Shown here piece after piece: positions 1 through 6,805 of a stretch of DNA of 41,613 bases. The stretch lies in the NCBI GenBank assembly GCA_017525875.1, contig JAFXSG010000002.1, positions 1 through 41,613 of the forward strand. Reading direction: 5' to 3'. This DNA is from Clostridia bacterium (lineage in GTDB: Bacteria; Bacillota; Clostridia; Christensenellales; CAG-138). Numbering within the stretch: the first letter of the stretch is position 1; every line of letters begins with the position of its first letter. A program made the translations under genes and the position numbers. A model generated the notes under the pieces. That model had not been told where the DNA came from and searched no databases. It worked only from the letters and a program-made list of their open reading frames with translations.

Positions 1-1
1 G

Positions 2-763
2 GTTTGAGAGTAGTGTAAATCTATGGGGCACTCAAACTGAGCGAAACCGTCGCCCAGTAGACCGCTTGTTTGAGAGTAGTGTAAATCTATGGGGTACTCA
101 AACGAGCACTGCGCCGGGTTCGACCTGGTTCAAGTTTGAGAGTAGTGTAAATCTATGGGGTACTCAAACTTCACGCTATAGTTGATTCTGAATGCAATTG
201 TTTGAGAGTAGTGTAAATCTATGGGGTACTCAAACCGAAGAATGACTTGGACATGCTGCTGGTAAGTTTGAGAGTAGTGTAAATCTATGGGGTACTCAAA
301 CAGTACAGGGCCGCGACAATTCGCGGTTGCTGTTTGAGAGTAGTGTAAATCTATGGGGTACTCAAACGGAAAGGAGGTAAAAAGGGGACAGATGGATGTT
401 TGAGAGTAGTGTAAATCTATGGGGTACTCAAACGCGAGCTTGATTACCCGATCTGTTTCAGCAGTTTGAGAGTAGTGTAAATATATGGGGTACTCAAACA
501 AGAAGAAACGGCGATGGTGATGAGCGCCGGTTTGAGAGTAGTGTAAATATATGGGGTACTCAAACCGCGAGCTGGCTAGAAAGGTTAGTCAGACCGTTTG
601 AGAGTAGTGTAAATCTATGGGGTACTCAAACCTGAGGCCGACGATGCAGATGCTTGCGACGGTTTGAGAGTAGTGTAAATCTATGGGGTACTCAAACGTC
701 TCCGTCACGGCTGCTGTATGCTCTCGCGTTTGTGAGCAGTGAAGATCTCTGCGATACTCAAAG
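2..763 (+). CRISPR. Type II CRISPR array, trailer end
   Basis: Eleven 36-bp repeats start at 2, 68, 134, 200, 266, 332, 398, 464, 530, 596 and 662, with 30-bp spacers throughout. A twelfth, degenerate repeat (728-763) differs from consensus at 8 of 36 positions. The repeat begins GTTTGAGAGTAGTGTAAAT and ends GGGGTACTCAAAC, the GTTT...AAAC form of Cas9-type (probably II-A) repeats whose 5' part pairs with tracrRNA. Repeat 1 has GGGGC for GGGGT; repeats 8 and 9 share AAATATATG for AAATCTATG. Degeneracy at the right end means the leader lies to the left, so cas9/cas1/cas2/csn2 and the newest spacers are outside the window. Base 1 is the last base of an earlier spacer. I saw no spacer matching elsewhere in the window. 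Spacer 6 (368-397) contains AAAGGAGG, as if taken from a ribosome-site region. Confidence 0.97.
728..763 (+). repeat. Degenerate terminal CRISPR repeat
   Basis: This is the last repeat of the array, preceded by a normal 30-bp spacer (698-727). It keeps GTTTG at the left and ATACTCAAA at the right, with eight substitutions. It marks the trailer end and the array's direction. Confidence 0.9.
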
Positions 764-808
764 CAATTGGTTCACCGGATAAAGCGAATCTGCTTGCTCG
801 ACAAACAA

Positions 809-832
809 GGGCTGCGCCATTCGGCGCAGCCC
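809..832. terminator. Bidirectional terminator
   Basis: A perfect 10-bp stem GGGCTGCGCC / GGCGCAGCCC with loop ATTC. On the plus strand it is followed by a T-rich stretch ending TTTTTT (845-850), and on the minus strand by TTGTTTGT. It can end both the CRISPR precursor transcript and the minus-strand lipoprotein gene. The hairpin recurs at 14740-14763 with one loop base changed. Confidence 0.85.
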
Positions 833-853
833 TGTTGGCTTTCCTTTTTTCGC

Positions 854-1960
854 TCAGTTCTGTCCGTAGCTGAGCACGCACTCCTCTCCGAAGCATTCGT
901 AATGGACCGTTTTGTTTTCTTCGTCGATAGATTCGAGGAAGGAGGCGGACGGGAAACTGTATTTGTCGCTGTCGGCAGGGAACTCAGTGGCGGAGGAGAC
1001 TGCAAAGTACCTCGGAAGCAGCGGCGCCTGCAGTTCGTCCACGGGGCAGCCGGAATCGGTCCTGCGCTCACCGGTCATCATAAAGTAATACAAAGCCAGC
1101 TCATCGCTCCCGAGGGTCGTTTTCAGAGACCAGGTCGGGTCGGAGTGATATCCCTCGCCGTCTATAACGATGTAGGTCCAGGCATGGGCCATGGTTGGAA
1201 CGGTGCATCCGACCTGCAGCGCTTCAACTCCTGCCTGGAGCAGGAAATACGCGTAGACGCCGCTCAGCTCTACGCACTGCCCCGTACCGTTCATTATTGC
1301 AAGGTAGATCGCTCCGTCAGACAGATCCTCAACAAAATTATAGTTGTAGTAATAGCTGGATTCCATATAGTCGTATAGCTTGAGGCATTTTTCGAAATCG
1401 TCGTCATCGGGCTCGAGCCATGTATTGAGCACGTCTTCGACCAGAGCCTCGAACTGAGCCTGCCGCTCAACGAATTCGTCTATCGGCATCTGATAATAGA
1501 TCCTGCCGACGCCGTTTTCAAAGGGCGTCGTGCCGTCGTTGCTTTTGCCGAGGGCCTTGGTGCATGCGGCGGGGAAGAGCTGCGTAATGACAGCGGGATC
1601 CAAAGCCCACTTGTAAGCCTCCTCGCTCGCACACTCAAAGGTGGTCTCTCCAGCACGCAGCGCGTCACAGAGATTGTGGAGCGCGTCCCAGTATTCCTGC
1701 GGAACGTCCGGATCGAGCAGGGGAAGGTAAAGGTGGGGGTTGAACTCATAAGCCGGAGGTTCCGGGGTGGGCTCGGGCGTGGGTTCGGGCGTGGGCTCGG
1801 CCGTCGGGATCGCGGTCGGTTCCGCAGTCACTGCCGCGGTGGGCTCGGAGCTCGGTTCGGGCGTCGTATCGTCAGCCGGAACTTTGCCGCTGCATCCGAC
1901 TGCCGCGGTGAACGATATAAAGATCAATGCGGCCATTATCAGGCTCGTTATTCTTCTCAT
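854..1960 (-). CDS. Transglutaminase-like lipoprotein
   Basis: A 368-aa predicted surface lipoprotein. Residues 1-23 form a lipoprotein signal (MRRITSLIMAALIF..., lipobox TAAVGC with the lipidated Cys at 23). A Pro/Glu/Thr spacer of TPEP-type repeats follows (about 33-70), as in proteins that hold a domain off the membrane. The C-terminal half has a transglutaminase/papain-like core: Cys229 in GTGQCVELSG, His259 in AHAWTYI and Asp274 in SDPTW form the expected Cys-His-Asp triad. In this superfamily bacterial members are mostly peptidases or cross-linkers of cell-surface proteins; the substrate here is unknown. The start at 1960 is chosen over upstream in-frame codons because AGGAG lies 8 bases before this ATG and the signal peptide begins there. 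It has its own promoter (2057-2085) and terminator (809-832). Confidence 0.88.
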   Translation of the reverse strand: MRRITSLIMAALIFISFTAAVGCSGKVPADDTTPEPSSEPTAAVTAEPTAIPTAEPTPEPTPEPTPEPPAYEFNPHLYLPLLDPDVPQEYWDALHNLCDALRAGETTFECASEEAYKWALDPAVITQLFPAACTKALGKSNDGTTPFENGVGRIYYQMPIDEFVERQAQFEALVEDVLNTWLEPDDDDFEKCLKLYDYMESSYYYNYNFVEDLSDGAIYLAIMNGTGQCVELSGVYAYFLLQAGVEALQVGCTVPTMAHAWTYIVIDGEGYHSDPTWSLKTTLGSDELALYYFMMTGERRTDSGCPVDELQAPLLPRYFAVSSATEFPADSDKYSFPSASFLESIDEENKTVHYECFGEECVLSYGQN

Positions 1961-2056
1961 GGGTATGACTCCTGTACAAACAAATAAAACAGCAGCGTGA
2001 CCGGGATACATCGGGCAGCGAACGCTTTTCGGTCGGCTCTCTGCTTTTCATGCGTT

Positions 2057-2085
2057 ATTATAGCCGCTCACGGCGATCAAGTCAA
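2057..2085 (-). promoter_or_regulatory. Promoter of the transglutaminase lipoprotein
   Basis: Read on the minus strand: TTGACT (2085-2080), a 17-base spacer, then TATAAT (2062-2057). This is near-consensus for the housekeeping sigma factor and lies about 97 bases upstream of the start codon. Confidence 0.85.
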
Positions 2086-2164
2086 TCCGCGTCGGTTTCA
2101 TAATCGACTGAGAAAGACAGATAAAAGCCGGATCGTACAGGCGAATAATACAGCTCGAAAAATG

Positions 2165-2193
2165 GTGACAATTCAAGCGCTTTCTGCTATAAT
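2165..2193 (+). promoter_or_regulatory. Promoter of the desulfoferrodoxin gene
   Basis: GTGACA (2165-2170), a 17-base spacer, then TATAAT (2188-2193), with an extended -10 TG (TGCTATAAT). It lies 33 bases before the start codon and is divergent from the promoter at 2057-2085. Confidence 0.82.
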
Positions 2194-2226
2194 GAGATCA
2201 TCGAATACCGAAAGGAGATAATCACC

Positions 2227-2601
2227 ATGGAAATGAAGTTTTACCGCTGCAGGCACTGCGGCCAGATCATCGCGATCGTCAAAAAGACCGGCGTTCCCGT
2301 GATCTGCTGCGGCGAGCCCATGCAGGAGATCATCCCCTCATCCACCGACGCCTCCGTTGAAAAGCACGTGCCCGTTGTTGAAGTGGACGGAACGACCGTC
2401 AAGGTCACCGTCGGTTCGGCGCCGCACCCGATGCTCCCGGAGCACTATATCGAATGGGTCTCCCTCCAGACCAAGGCCGGCAACCAGCGCAAGGCCCTGA
2501 ACCCCGGCGACGAGCCGAAGGTCTGCTTCAGCATCTGCGAGGGCGACGAGGTCGAGGCCGTCTACGCCTACTGCAATCTGCACAGCCTCTGGAAGGCGTG
2601 A
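2227..2601 (+). CDS. dfx: Desulfoferrodoxin (class I superoxide reductase)
   Basis: A 124-aa cytoplasmic two-iron protein that reduces superoxide to peroxide without making O2, typical of anaerobes. The N-terminal desulforedoxin-like domain has the rubredoxin-type iron ligands Cys8, Cys11, Cys27 and Cys28. The SOR domain carries the catalytic iron ligands His47 (in EKHVP), His67 (APHPM), His73 (PEHYI), Cys116 and His119 (YCNLH); Glu45-Lys46 beside His47 are the usual active-site charged residues. Length and motif order match the family, and all ligands are present. AAGGAG lies 9 bases before the ATG. It is a single-gene unit with its own promoter; the electron donor (rubredoxin) is not in the window. 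Confidence 0.95.
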   Translation: MEMKFYRCRHCGQIIAIVKKTGVPVICCGEPMQEIIPSSTDASVEKHVPVVEVDGTTVKVTVGSAPHPMLPEHYIEWVSLQTKAGNQRKALNPGDEPKVCFSICEGDEVEAVYAYCNLHSLWKA

Positions 2602-2626
2602 TCGGCAATTAGAAGAATACGGAAAA

Positions 2627-2885
2627 GGGCGCATTCACATAAGGATATACGGCCCCCAAAGGCATCTTTTCGCGCCCGGCTTCGTTAAAAATGCTCGAAA
2701 GACCCTTCGAGTATTCCTGCGCTTTTTGCCTCGCCTGGCACAAAAATCTGCTCTTTTGAGGCGCTTCGCGGTTTTCAGCCCCTATAACATGACAGATCCG
2801 GGGATACACGCAGTATTCTCGGATCTCTTTTATTCATTGTTTTATTGAAGGATGAAAACCCGCATCTCCTTAAGTGAATGCGCCC
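2627..2885. mobile_element. Candidate MITE-like element with 19-bp inverted ends
   Basis: The ends are inverted repeats differing at one position: GGGCGCATTCACATAAGGA at 2627-2645 and TCCTTAAGTGAATGCGCCC at 2867-2885. The 259-bp interior encodes no convincing protein. It contains a small hairpin CTCGAA/TTCGAG near 2694-2711. An open frame on the minus strand (2609-2809) runs through the left end but has no ribosome site or recognizable motif. I could not find an obvious target-site duplication, so this may instead be a long-range RNA stem. Confidence 0.45.
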
Positions 2886-2922
2886 AACCTCCCGCTGCAG
2901 TTGGAAAGCAGCGGGAGGTTTT
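2886..2922 (+). terminator. Strong hairpin terminator
   Basis: A 13-bp stem AACCTCCCGCTGC (2886-2898) / GCAGCGGGAGGTT (2908-2920) with a 9-base loop, followed on the plus strand by TT GATTTG. It abuts the right end of the 2627-2885 repeat and could end transcription coming from dfx. Confidence 0.75.
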
Positions 2923-2975
2923 GATTTGCGCCATTTGTCAGCCGCGCGGGCAGATCGATTAACGCGAAGCCGGAT

Positions 2976-3479
2976 TCACTGGTCCGTGTCTTGTGGGTCG
3001 TTTCGCTTTTTCAGCCGTTGCCCGCGGTTCTGCTTTTCGGAATCGAAGACAGCCACCGCCAGGTCGGTCAGCTCCGGATCCCACTTTTCACCGGTTTTCT
3101 GCACTTCCGCCCACGGACAGAGCGAGGCATAGTCTTCATCAAGCGCGATATCGTATGCACCGCTTGTGGAGCTCACGCTTTTATACAGGTGCCGACCTGT
3201 ATGGATCAGTTCATGGGCGTCTCTTCTTTCCATGCCTTTCGTCTTGAGCTTATTGAATATCTCTTCGTTGATCTCATAGAGATCGTAATGGCCCGCCCAA
3301 AAGGTTTCGGCGGTATAAAGCTTTCTGTCGCTGTCAAAGCAAGCTTTCCATCCCGGTCCGGTCTTGAAACGGAGCGCACCTTCCGTGTATTCTGCGGGAA
3401 GCCTGATCCGTTTCTCTTTCTTCTTTTTTCCGGATTCTTTTGACATGGTTTTCAGATAAGCCGGTATTTTTCTCTCCAT
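2976..3479 (-). CDS. Orphan protein, paralogue of the gene at 7637-8041
   Basis: A 167-aa protein of unknown function; no signal peptide or membrane segment. It aligns along most of its length with the product at 7637-8041. Shared blocks include GPGW/GCGW, KLYTAE/GLYTAE, HDLYEI-type, TGRHLY, LCPWAE and WD-x-x-LTD, ending in SEK-x-NR-x-QR. The N-terminal extension is Lys-rich (KKKKEKR, residues 19-25) and absent from the paralogue. The start is uncertain: ATG 3479 has only GGGAG 13 bases upstream, and ATG 3446 has no ribosome site. The 5' end overlaps, in another frame, a GNAT-like remnant (3452-3544), so a recombination event may have supplied the present start. It is the last gene of the minus-strand cassette-like array. 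Confidence 0.6.
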   Translation of the reverse strand: MERKIPAYLKTMSKESGKKKKEKRIRLPAEYTEGALRFKTGPGWKACFDSDRKLYTAETFWAGHYDLYEINEEIFNKLKTKGMERRDAHELIHTGRHLYKSVSSTSGAYDIALDEDYASLCPWAEVQKTGEKWDPELTDLAVAVFDSEKQNRGQRLKKRNDPQDTDQ

Positions 3480-3544
3480 TCGTCGATCATTTCTCCCAAT
3501 TGATACTCATAAGCCTTTGTGAGCTTTATCAGCTTCAGATTCAT
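3452..3544 (-). pseudogene. 5' remnant of a GNAT-type acetyltransferase
   Basis: A 30-codon frame, MNLKLIKLTKAYEYQL then GEMIDEW..., ends at TGA 3452. This beginning resembles the N-termini of GNAT N-acetyltransferases (LxKLTxxYxxQLxxMxDEW). It starts 9 bases after AGGGGGAA and has the junction motif ATCCCGATTC just upstream, as the intact genes of the array do. The catalytic acetyl-CoA fold is missing, so this is a truncated gene. Identification rests on a short N-terminal match. Confidence 0.5.
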
Positions 3545-3561
3545 ACTGAGTTCCCCCTTGC

Positions 3562-3597
3562 AGATCCCGATTCAGTGATATCCCGACAAACGGGAAT
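3562..3597. repeat. Array junction motif, arms A and B
   Basis: Both arms of the recurrent junction are present. AGATCCCGATTC (3562-3573) lies just upstream of the ribosome site of the 3544 remnant. TCCCGACAAACGGGAATTT (3581-3599) runs into the stop codon of the phosphorylase gene. The second arm is itself a hairpin (TCCCG/CGGGA). Confidence 0.6.
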
Positions 3598-4392
3598 TTA
3601 TTCAGCTGCAAGTGTAACGATCATATCTGGAAGCACCACATTTCTCCCGTAATCGTATTGTTGTTGTTCTTCTTCTGTGCGACCCACCAGGGCAGCGCCA
3701 GACGCTGAATTATCAGATACTACAAGTAAAGCAATACCTGGCAGTTCAAACAGATCCGTCATCAAATAGAACGAACTTGTTTCCATTTCAATGAGATCCG
3801 TATCAAATGACTTGATCTCATCTAAATGTGTATATTCCAACGCAATAGACGGAGTGCAAAAAACACTGGCCTTGCGGAGATAATAGCCTTTCTTCTTTCC
3901 AATCTCTATTACCTTATCAACATACTTCATGTCTGGGACAACTTCTGTAAACAGCATGCTCTCCTGAATGGAGTCTTTCATAAGATATGAATCAGCATAG
4001 CTTCCTGATATTGAATAAGATGGTGTACAGACATCACCCAGTTTGAAGGTTTCTTTCAGGCCTCCGACCGCTCCAATAAAAATCATTCTTTTGAAGGACA
4101 ACTCCGCACATATAGCCATATGGTCGATCAAATTGCCTGCCGAAGATCCAATCTTGATCCAGGCAATGTTCAATCCATCTTTTTCAACCAGATAACCTGC
4201 TATGTAGGCTCCTTCTTTTAATGTTGTAACTTTACAGGTTTTTTCCATATGAAGTTTATACGGTGTAAAACTCGGGGCAATCACGAGTGCATCATAGACA
4301 ACATCCTCACTTAAACCAAAAGCCTGCGCCGCCATATGTTCCGTGTTATATCTGTGAAATGAATCCACGATTCTTTTTAAGGATTCTTTCAT
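3598..4392 (-). CDS. Nucleoside-phosphorylase-like protein
   Basis: A 264-aa cytoplasmic protein resembling the PNP/UDP phosphorylase superfamily, which splits nucleosides with phosphate. Features seen: a Gly-rich block IKIGSSAGNLIDHMAI, IFIGAVGGLKETFKLGDV typical of the phosphate/ribose-binding region, and DTDLIEMETSSFYLM matching the family's EMEx(S/T) ribose-binding motif. A final block LLVVSDNSASG corresponds to the VSD base-binding segment. The substrate cannot be told. The start ATG 4392 is chosen for GGAGG five bases upstream. The gene is notably AT-rich (hand count 22 of 60 G+C at 3901-3960) beside a GC-rich neighbour (39 of 60 at 4741-4800), which suggests separate origins. Confidence 0.75.
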   Translation of the reverse strand: MKESLKRIVDSFHRYNTEHMAAQAFGLSEDVVYDALVIAPSFTPYKLHMEKTCKVTTLKEGAYIAGYLVEKDGLNIAWIKIGSSAGNLIDHMAICAELSFKRMIFIGAVGGLKETFKLGDVCTPSYSISGSYADSYLMKDSIQESMLFTEVVPDMKYVDKVIEIGKKKGYYLRKASVFCTPSIALEYTHLDEIKSFDTDLIEMETSSFYLMTDLFELPGIALLVVSDNSASGAALVGRTEEEQQQYDYGRNVVLPDMIVTLAAE

Positions 4393-4402
4393 ACTGACCT
4401 CC

Positions 4403-4416
4403 ACAAATCTCGATTT
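4403..4416. repeat. Array junction motif, arm A
   Basis: ACAAATCTCGATTT sits directly between the GGAGG of the phosphorylase gene and the stop codon of the next gene upstream (stop at 4415). This is the shortest junction of the array; the palindrome AAATC-TC-GATTT overlaps the stop codon. Confidence 0.6.
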
Positions 4417-5119
4417 ATTCGATCCGCGTCCTTCCCGCTGCGGAGAATGGGCACCTGTTTCCTATGCATTGATTGTTGCGCGAGGAATAGCGGCATGTCA
4501 CCTTCGGTTTTTCCATATCGATCCCGAAATGTTCGTTAACGAAATCGACTGCGGCAAGGATCGAAAGGAAAGAATCACGCTTGCAGCAGCGCGGGCCGCC
4601 GACTGCGCCGATCGCCCCAAGCGCTTTTGAAGTCATGAGGTTCGCAAGCCCCCATGAATCGGTTGAAAGAGGCGTCGCTCCTGCGATTATCGAAACGAAC
4701 ATCCCGGTGCTGACTCCCGCTCCGCAAGCGCCCCAGAAGCCGCAGGCTCCGCCGGGGACTTTCTTCCCGCGACTCATCATCTCGGCAAGCGCGGAAGGAA
4801 GGTCTATCTCCCCGCCCGCATTCTTATAGGCCGTCAAAAGCGCACAGCCGACCATAACGTGGTGTTCAGGCCCGTGCATGTGACAGAAGGGCATATCCAT
4901 CATCTTCTCGACAATTGCGACGGGATCCTTCGAGGCTTCCTGCATGCACAGCCCGATAATGGAATCCATGCCCATCGTATGGCACTCGCTGCATACGTAG
5001 TGCCCGTTGACGCACCGCGTCTTGCTGCTCTCCTTTTTATGGCAGATCGCGCACTCCATAAGCTCGTCCCTTTCGAGGTATTCGAGCGGCGCTTTGCAGA
5101 TCAAGCATTCTTCTTTCAT
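4415..5119 (-). CDS. Cysteine-rich DUF5714-like protein
   Basis: A 234-aa protein of unknown function. Several CxxC pairs form likely zinc or iron-sulfur sites: CLICKAPL (residues 5-8), CAICHKK (22-25) and CVNGHYVCSECH (35-46). The central part is small-residue rich with GACGFWGACGAG and GGPRCC; the C-terminus has CRYSSRNNQCIGNRCPF. This pattern matches the uncharacterized DUF5714 family as I remember it; the assignment is by motif only. The start ATG 5119 has AGGGG 9 bases upstream; an in-frame ATG at 5152 lacks a ribosome site. It is GC-rich, unlike the phosphorylase gene 22 bases downstream. Confidence 0.7.
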   Translation of the reverse strand: MKEECLICKAPLEYLERDELMECAICHKKESSKTRCVNGHYVCSECHTMGMDSIIGLCMQEASKDPVAIVEKMMDMPFCHMHGPEHHVMVGCALLTAYKNAGGEIDLPSALAEMMSRGKKVPGGACGFWGACGAGVSTGMFVSIIAGATPLSTDSWGLANLMTSKALGAIGAVGGPRCCKRDSFLSILAAVDFVNEHFGIDMEKPKVTCRYSSRNNQCIGNRCPFSAAGRTRIE

Positions 5120-5168
5120 AGAGGTATCCCCTTCGGTCAGCGATTTGCGCATTTTGTTTTGTAGATCA

Positions 5169-5187
5169 TCCCGACAAACGGGAATTT
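5169..5187. repeat. Array junction motif, arm B
   Basis: TCCCGACAAACGGGAATTT, identical over all 19 bases to 3581-3599, immediately before the stop codon (5189-5191) of the next gene. Arm A is absent or unrecognizable at this junction. Confidence 0.65.
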
Positions 5188-5188
5188 G

Positions 5189-5542
5189 TCAATCTGCAAG
5201 ATAAAAAGATGGTACCAAATCATGGGCGATGTACTTGTCGCCCAGAATAAGGCCATGCTCTCTAGTTTCATGAATATAAGCCTTTATATCTGCAAGGGAT
5301 TTTTCTTCAAATCCATCTTCATGAAACCAGGTCTCAGAATACATCCATTCCCCGTCATCTGGATCGGAATAACCACCGTATCCATGCTGAAAACTCTTTT
5401 TACAGTGCTCCCACCAAAGGATGGACGAAACGCGACCACCTTCTTCATAGATAAAATCCAGGAACGCTTCCCAATCTTTGAAGAGGTATTCTGAGCAGAA
5501 AGAATGATCATTTACATATTTCTGTATTCTTTCATTTATCAT
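5189..5542 (-). CDS. Orphan acidic protein of the array
   Basis: A 117-aa soluble protein without a recognizable family. It is acidic and rich in aromatic residues (WWEHCKKSFQHGYGGY, GEWMYSETWFHEDGFEE). No signal peptide, membrane segment or Cys motif is visible. The start ATG 5542 is chosen for GAGG six bases upstream; an upstream in-frame GTG overlaps that ribosome site. It has the size and isolation typical of cassette-borne unknown genes. Confidence 0.62.
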   Translation of the reverse strand: MINERIQKYVNDHSFCSEYLFKDWEAFLDFIYEEGGRVSSILWWEHCKKSFQHGYGGYSDPDDGEWMYSETWFHEDGFEEKSLADIKAYIHETREHGLILGDKYIAHDLVPSFYLAD

Positions 5543-5552
5543 TGTTTTCCTC

Positions 5553-5590
5553 ACAAATCCCGAGTTGTCGAGATCCCTAAAAACTGAAAT
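5553..5590. repeat. Array junction motif, degenerate
   Basis: Arm A is ACAAATCCCGAGTT (5553-5566), next to the GAGG of the downstream gene. A weaker arm-B-like stretch (GATCCCT...CTGAAATTT) ends at the stop codon of the GNAT gene at 5591. Confidence 0.5.
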
Positions 5591-6085
5591 TTATAAACCA
5601 AATACAATATCGTCTCCATCGAGTTCTGGTAATAGACAGAACCCCAGCGATTGATACAAAAGCTGTGCTTTTCTGTTGTCCTTTTCCGCTGCAAGTTTGA
5701 TCGGCTTGTCAGGATTTGCTGCTTTCAGAAGCCGAACAGCTGCTTCGGCGGCGCTTTTTCCATACCCTTTTCCTTGATGGCTTTTGTCAATATAAAAACT
5801 CCAAGTATAAGCATCGCCTTCGCCAAGCCATTTGCAAAGATTGATGAATCCGATCGGCGTCATTTGTTCGTCGTATATGATACAGGGATAATTGTCTTCT
5901 CGGAATAGATATGCCCTTCCAATAGAATACCATGCAGGGTTAACCAAATCTTTTTGCTTGTCGTCAAGTTGGCAATCATAGGCGGCATAGATCAAATCGG
6001 ACTCCGTTTTGAGCGGTCGAATAGAAACATGTGTATTCGACCACAGATCATTTCCGACCGTTCCTAAGTCTGTTCTTACTCCCAT
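5591..6085 (-). CDS. GNAT-family N-acetyltransferase
   Basis: A 164-aa soluble acetyl-CoA-dependent N-acyltransferase. Residues about 25-75 contain the early strand/helix region, and PIGFINLCKWL is beta-4. Motif A, the pyrophosphate-binding loop, is HQGKGYGKSAAEAAVRLL (Q/R-x-x-G-x-G/A form). NRKAQLLYQSLGF is the motif B helix-strand typical of the family. The substrate is unknown. ATG 6085 has GGAGGAG only 3-6 bases upstream. It is the first gene after the promoter at 6118-6146, so it leads the second half of the array. Confidence 0.85.
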   Translation of the reverse strand: MGVRTDLGTVGNDLWSNTHVSIRPLKTESDLIYAAYDCQLDDKQKDLVNPAWYSIGRAYLFREDNYPCIIYDEQMTPIGFINLCKWLGEGDAYTWSFYIDKSHQGKGYGKSAAEAAVRLLKAANPDKPIKLAAEKDNRKAQLLYQSLGFCLLPELDGDDIVFGL

Positions 6086-6094
6086 AACTCCTCC

Positions 6095-6115
6095 ACAAAT
6101 GTCGATTTATCGGGA
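6095..6115. repeat. Array junction motif, arm A next to a promoter
   Basis: ACAAATGTCGATTT (6095-6108) followed by ATCGGGA (6109-6115). Here the motif lies between the promoter -10 box (6118-6123) and the ribosome site, so it would be in the 5' leader of the mRNA. Confidence 0.55.
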
Positions 6116-6117
6116 TA

Positions 6118-6146
6118 AGTTTACCATATCCGCGGATCCGATTCAA
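6118..6146 (-). promoter_or_regulatory. Conserved array promoter, copy 2
   Basis: On the minus strand TTGAAT (6146-6141), 17 bases, then TAAACT (6123-6118) with extended -10 TGG. The spacer end GCGGATATGG and the TTAT that follows are shared with the promoters at 9328-9356 and 14694-14722, well beyond the -35/-10 boxes. Confidence 0.75.
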
Positions 6147-6161
6147 CCGGGCACGGAAAAG

Positions 6162-6184
6162 AAAAAGAGCCGCGCGGGCGGCTC
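6162..6184 (-). terminator. Terminator after the first VanZ gene
   Basis: Stem GAGCCGC (6167-6173) / GCGGCTC (6178-6184) with a 4-base loop. Read on the minus strand it is followed by TTTTTCTTTT. It separates the upstream half of the array from the promoter at 6118-6146. Confidence 0.85.
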
Positions 6185-6197
6185 GAAAAACGGAAAT

Positions 6198-6740
6198 TCA
6201 GCGTCTGCTCTTGATCAGTTTAAGCACGAGTTTATAAACCAGACAGCCGATCGCAACACCGAGCGTGTTAAGGAGCAGGTCGTCGACGTCCGAAGTCCTT
6301 TCAAAGAATGGAAGCTGGATCATCTCTATGCATAGCGAGATCAACGCGCCGACGCCTATGACCTTCCAAAAAGAATTCAGCTTTTTATAGATGATCGGAA
6401 GAATGACGCCGGTCGGGATGAAAATCGCCGCATTTCCTATTACGTTGAGAAGCAGCTCTTTTTTGCTGTCATACTCCAAAAGGTGCACGAAAGGAATCAG
6501 GTTGAGCTTGAAAGGAAAGACCGCGGAGGGATCGAACCTCAGCGGCTGCACCTTCCCGTTAACGCGGGACATCGGAAAGAAAACAAACCGGATGATCACC
6601 GCAAGATTAACGAACATCAGCAGAAGGACGGCTTCACGCTTCCAATCTATCCTCCGTTTTCGTATCCAGACAACGATCCTGCATGTAAGCCAGATAAGTG
6701 CAAAAAGCAATTCCGCCTGAAGCAATGTTATCTCTGTCAT
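6198..6740 (-). CDS. VanZ-family membrane protein
   Basis: A 180-aa integral membrane protein with about four to five hydrophobic segments: residues 6-22, 33-55, about 92-118, about 124-142 and 155-172. The VanZ-like signature is seen: FKLNLIPF after the second segment, ELLLNVIGNAAIFIPTG, IEMIQLPFFERTSDVDDLLLNTLG. In VanZ-like proteins this last acidic block (SDVDDLLLNTLG) is the most conserved. The role of most family members is unknown; the namesake gives low-level teicoplanin resistance. ATG 6740 is chosen for GGAGGGG four bases upstream. A second VanZ gene lies at 10425. Confidence 0.85.
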   Translation of the reverse strand: MTEITLLQAELLFALIWLTCRIVVWIRKRRIDWKREAVLLLMFVNLAVIIRFVFFPMSRVNGKVQPLRFDPSAVFPFKLNLIPFVHLLEYDSKKELLLNVIGNAAIFIPTGVILPIIYKKLNSFWKVIGVGALISLCIEMIQLPFFERTSDVDDLLLNTLGVAIGCLVYKLVLKLIKSRR

Positions 6741-6750
6741 GTTCCCCTCC

Positions 6751-6803
6751 GCAAATACCAATGCGCTCGTTTGTCTTATCATCCCTCCAGATAAACGGGA
6801 AAT
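6751..6803. repeat. Array junction motif, weak copy
   Basis: GCAAATACC (6751-6759) beside the ribosome site corresponds to arm A. ATAAACGGGAAAT (6791-6803) before the stop codon of the methyltransferase gene corresponds to the right half of arm B. The left half of arm B is lost. Confidence 0.4.
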
Positions 6804-6805
6804 GA

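Noticed and set aside
130-501. Minus-strand open frame with a repeated EYPIDLHYSQT peptide
   Set aside because: It is the CRISPR repeat read in one frame: repeat plus spacer is 66 bases, a multiple of three, so the frame stays open by chance.
38-727. CRISPR spacers targeting the two mobilizable elements in the window
   Set aside because: Reading each spacer against the window by eye gave no match. A computed search could still find partial ones.
2609-2809. 66-codon minus-strand frame downstream of dfx
   Set aside because: It reads through one end of the inverted-repeat segment and has no ribosome site or motif.
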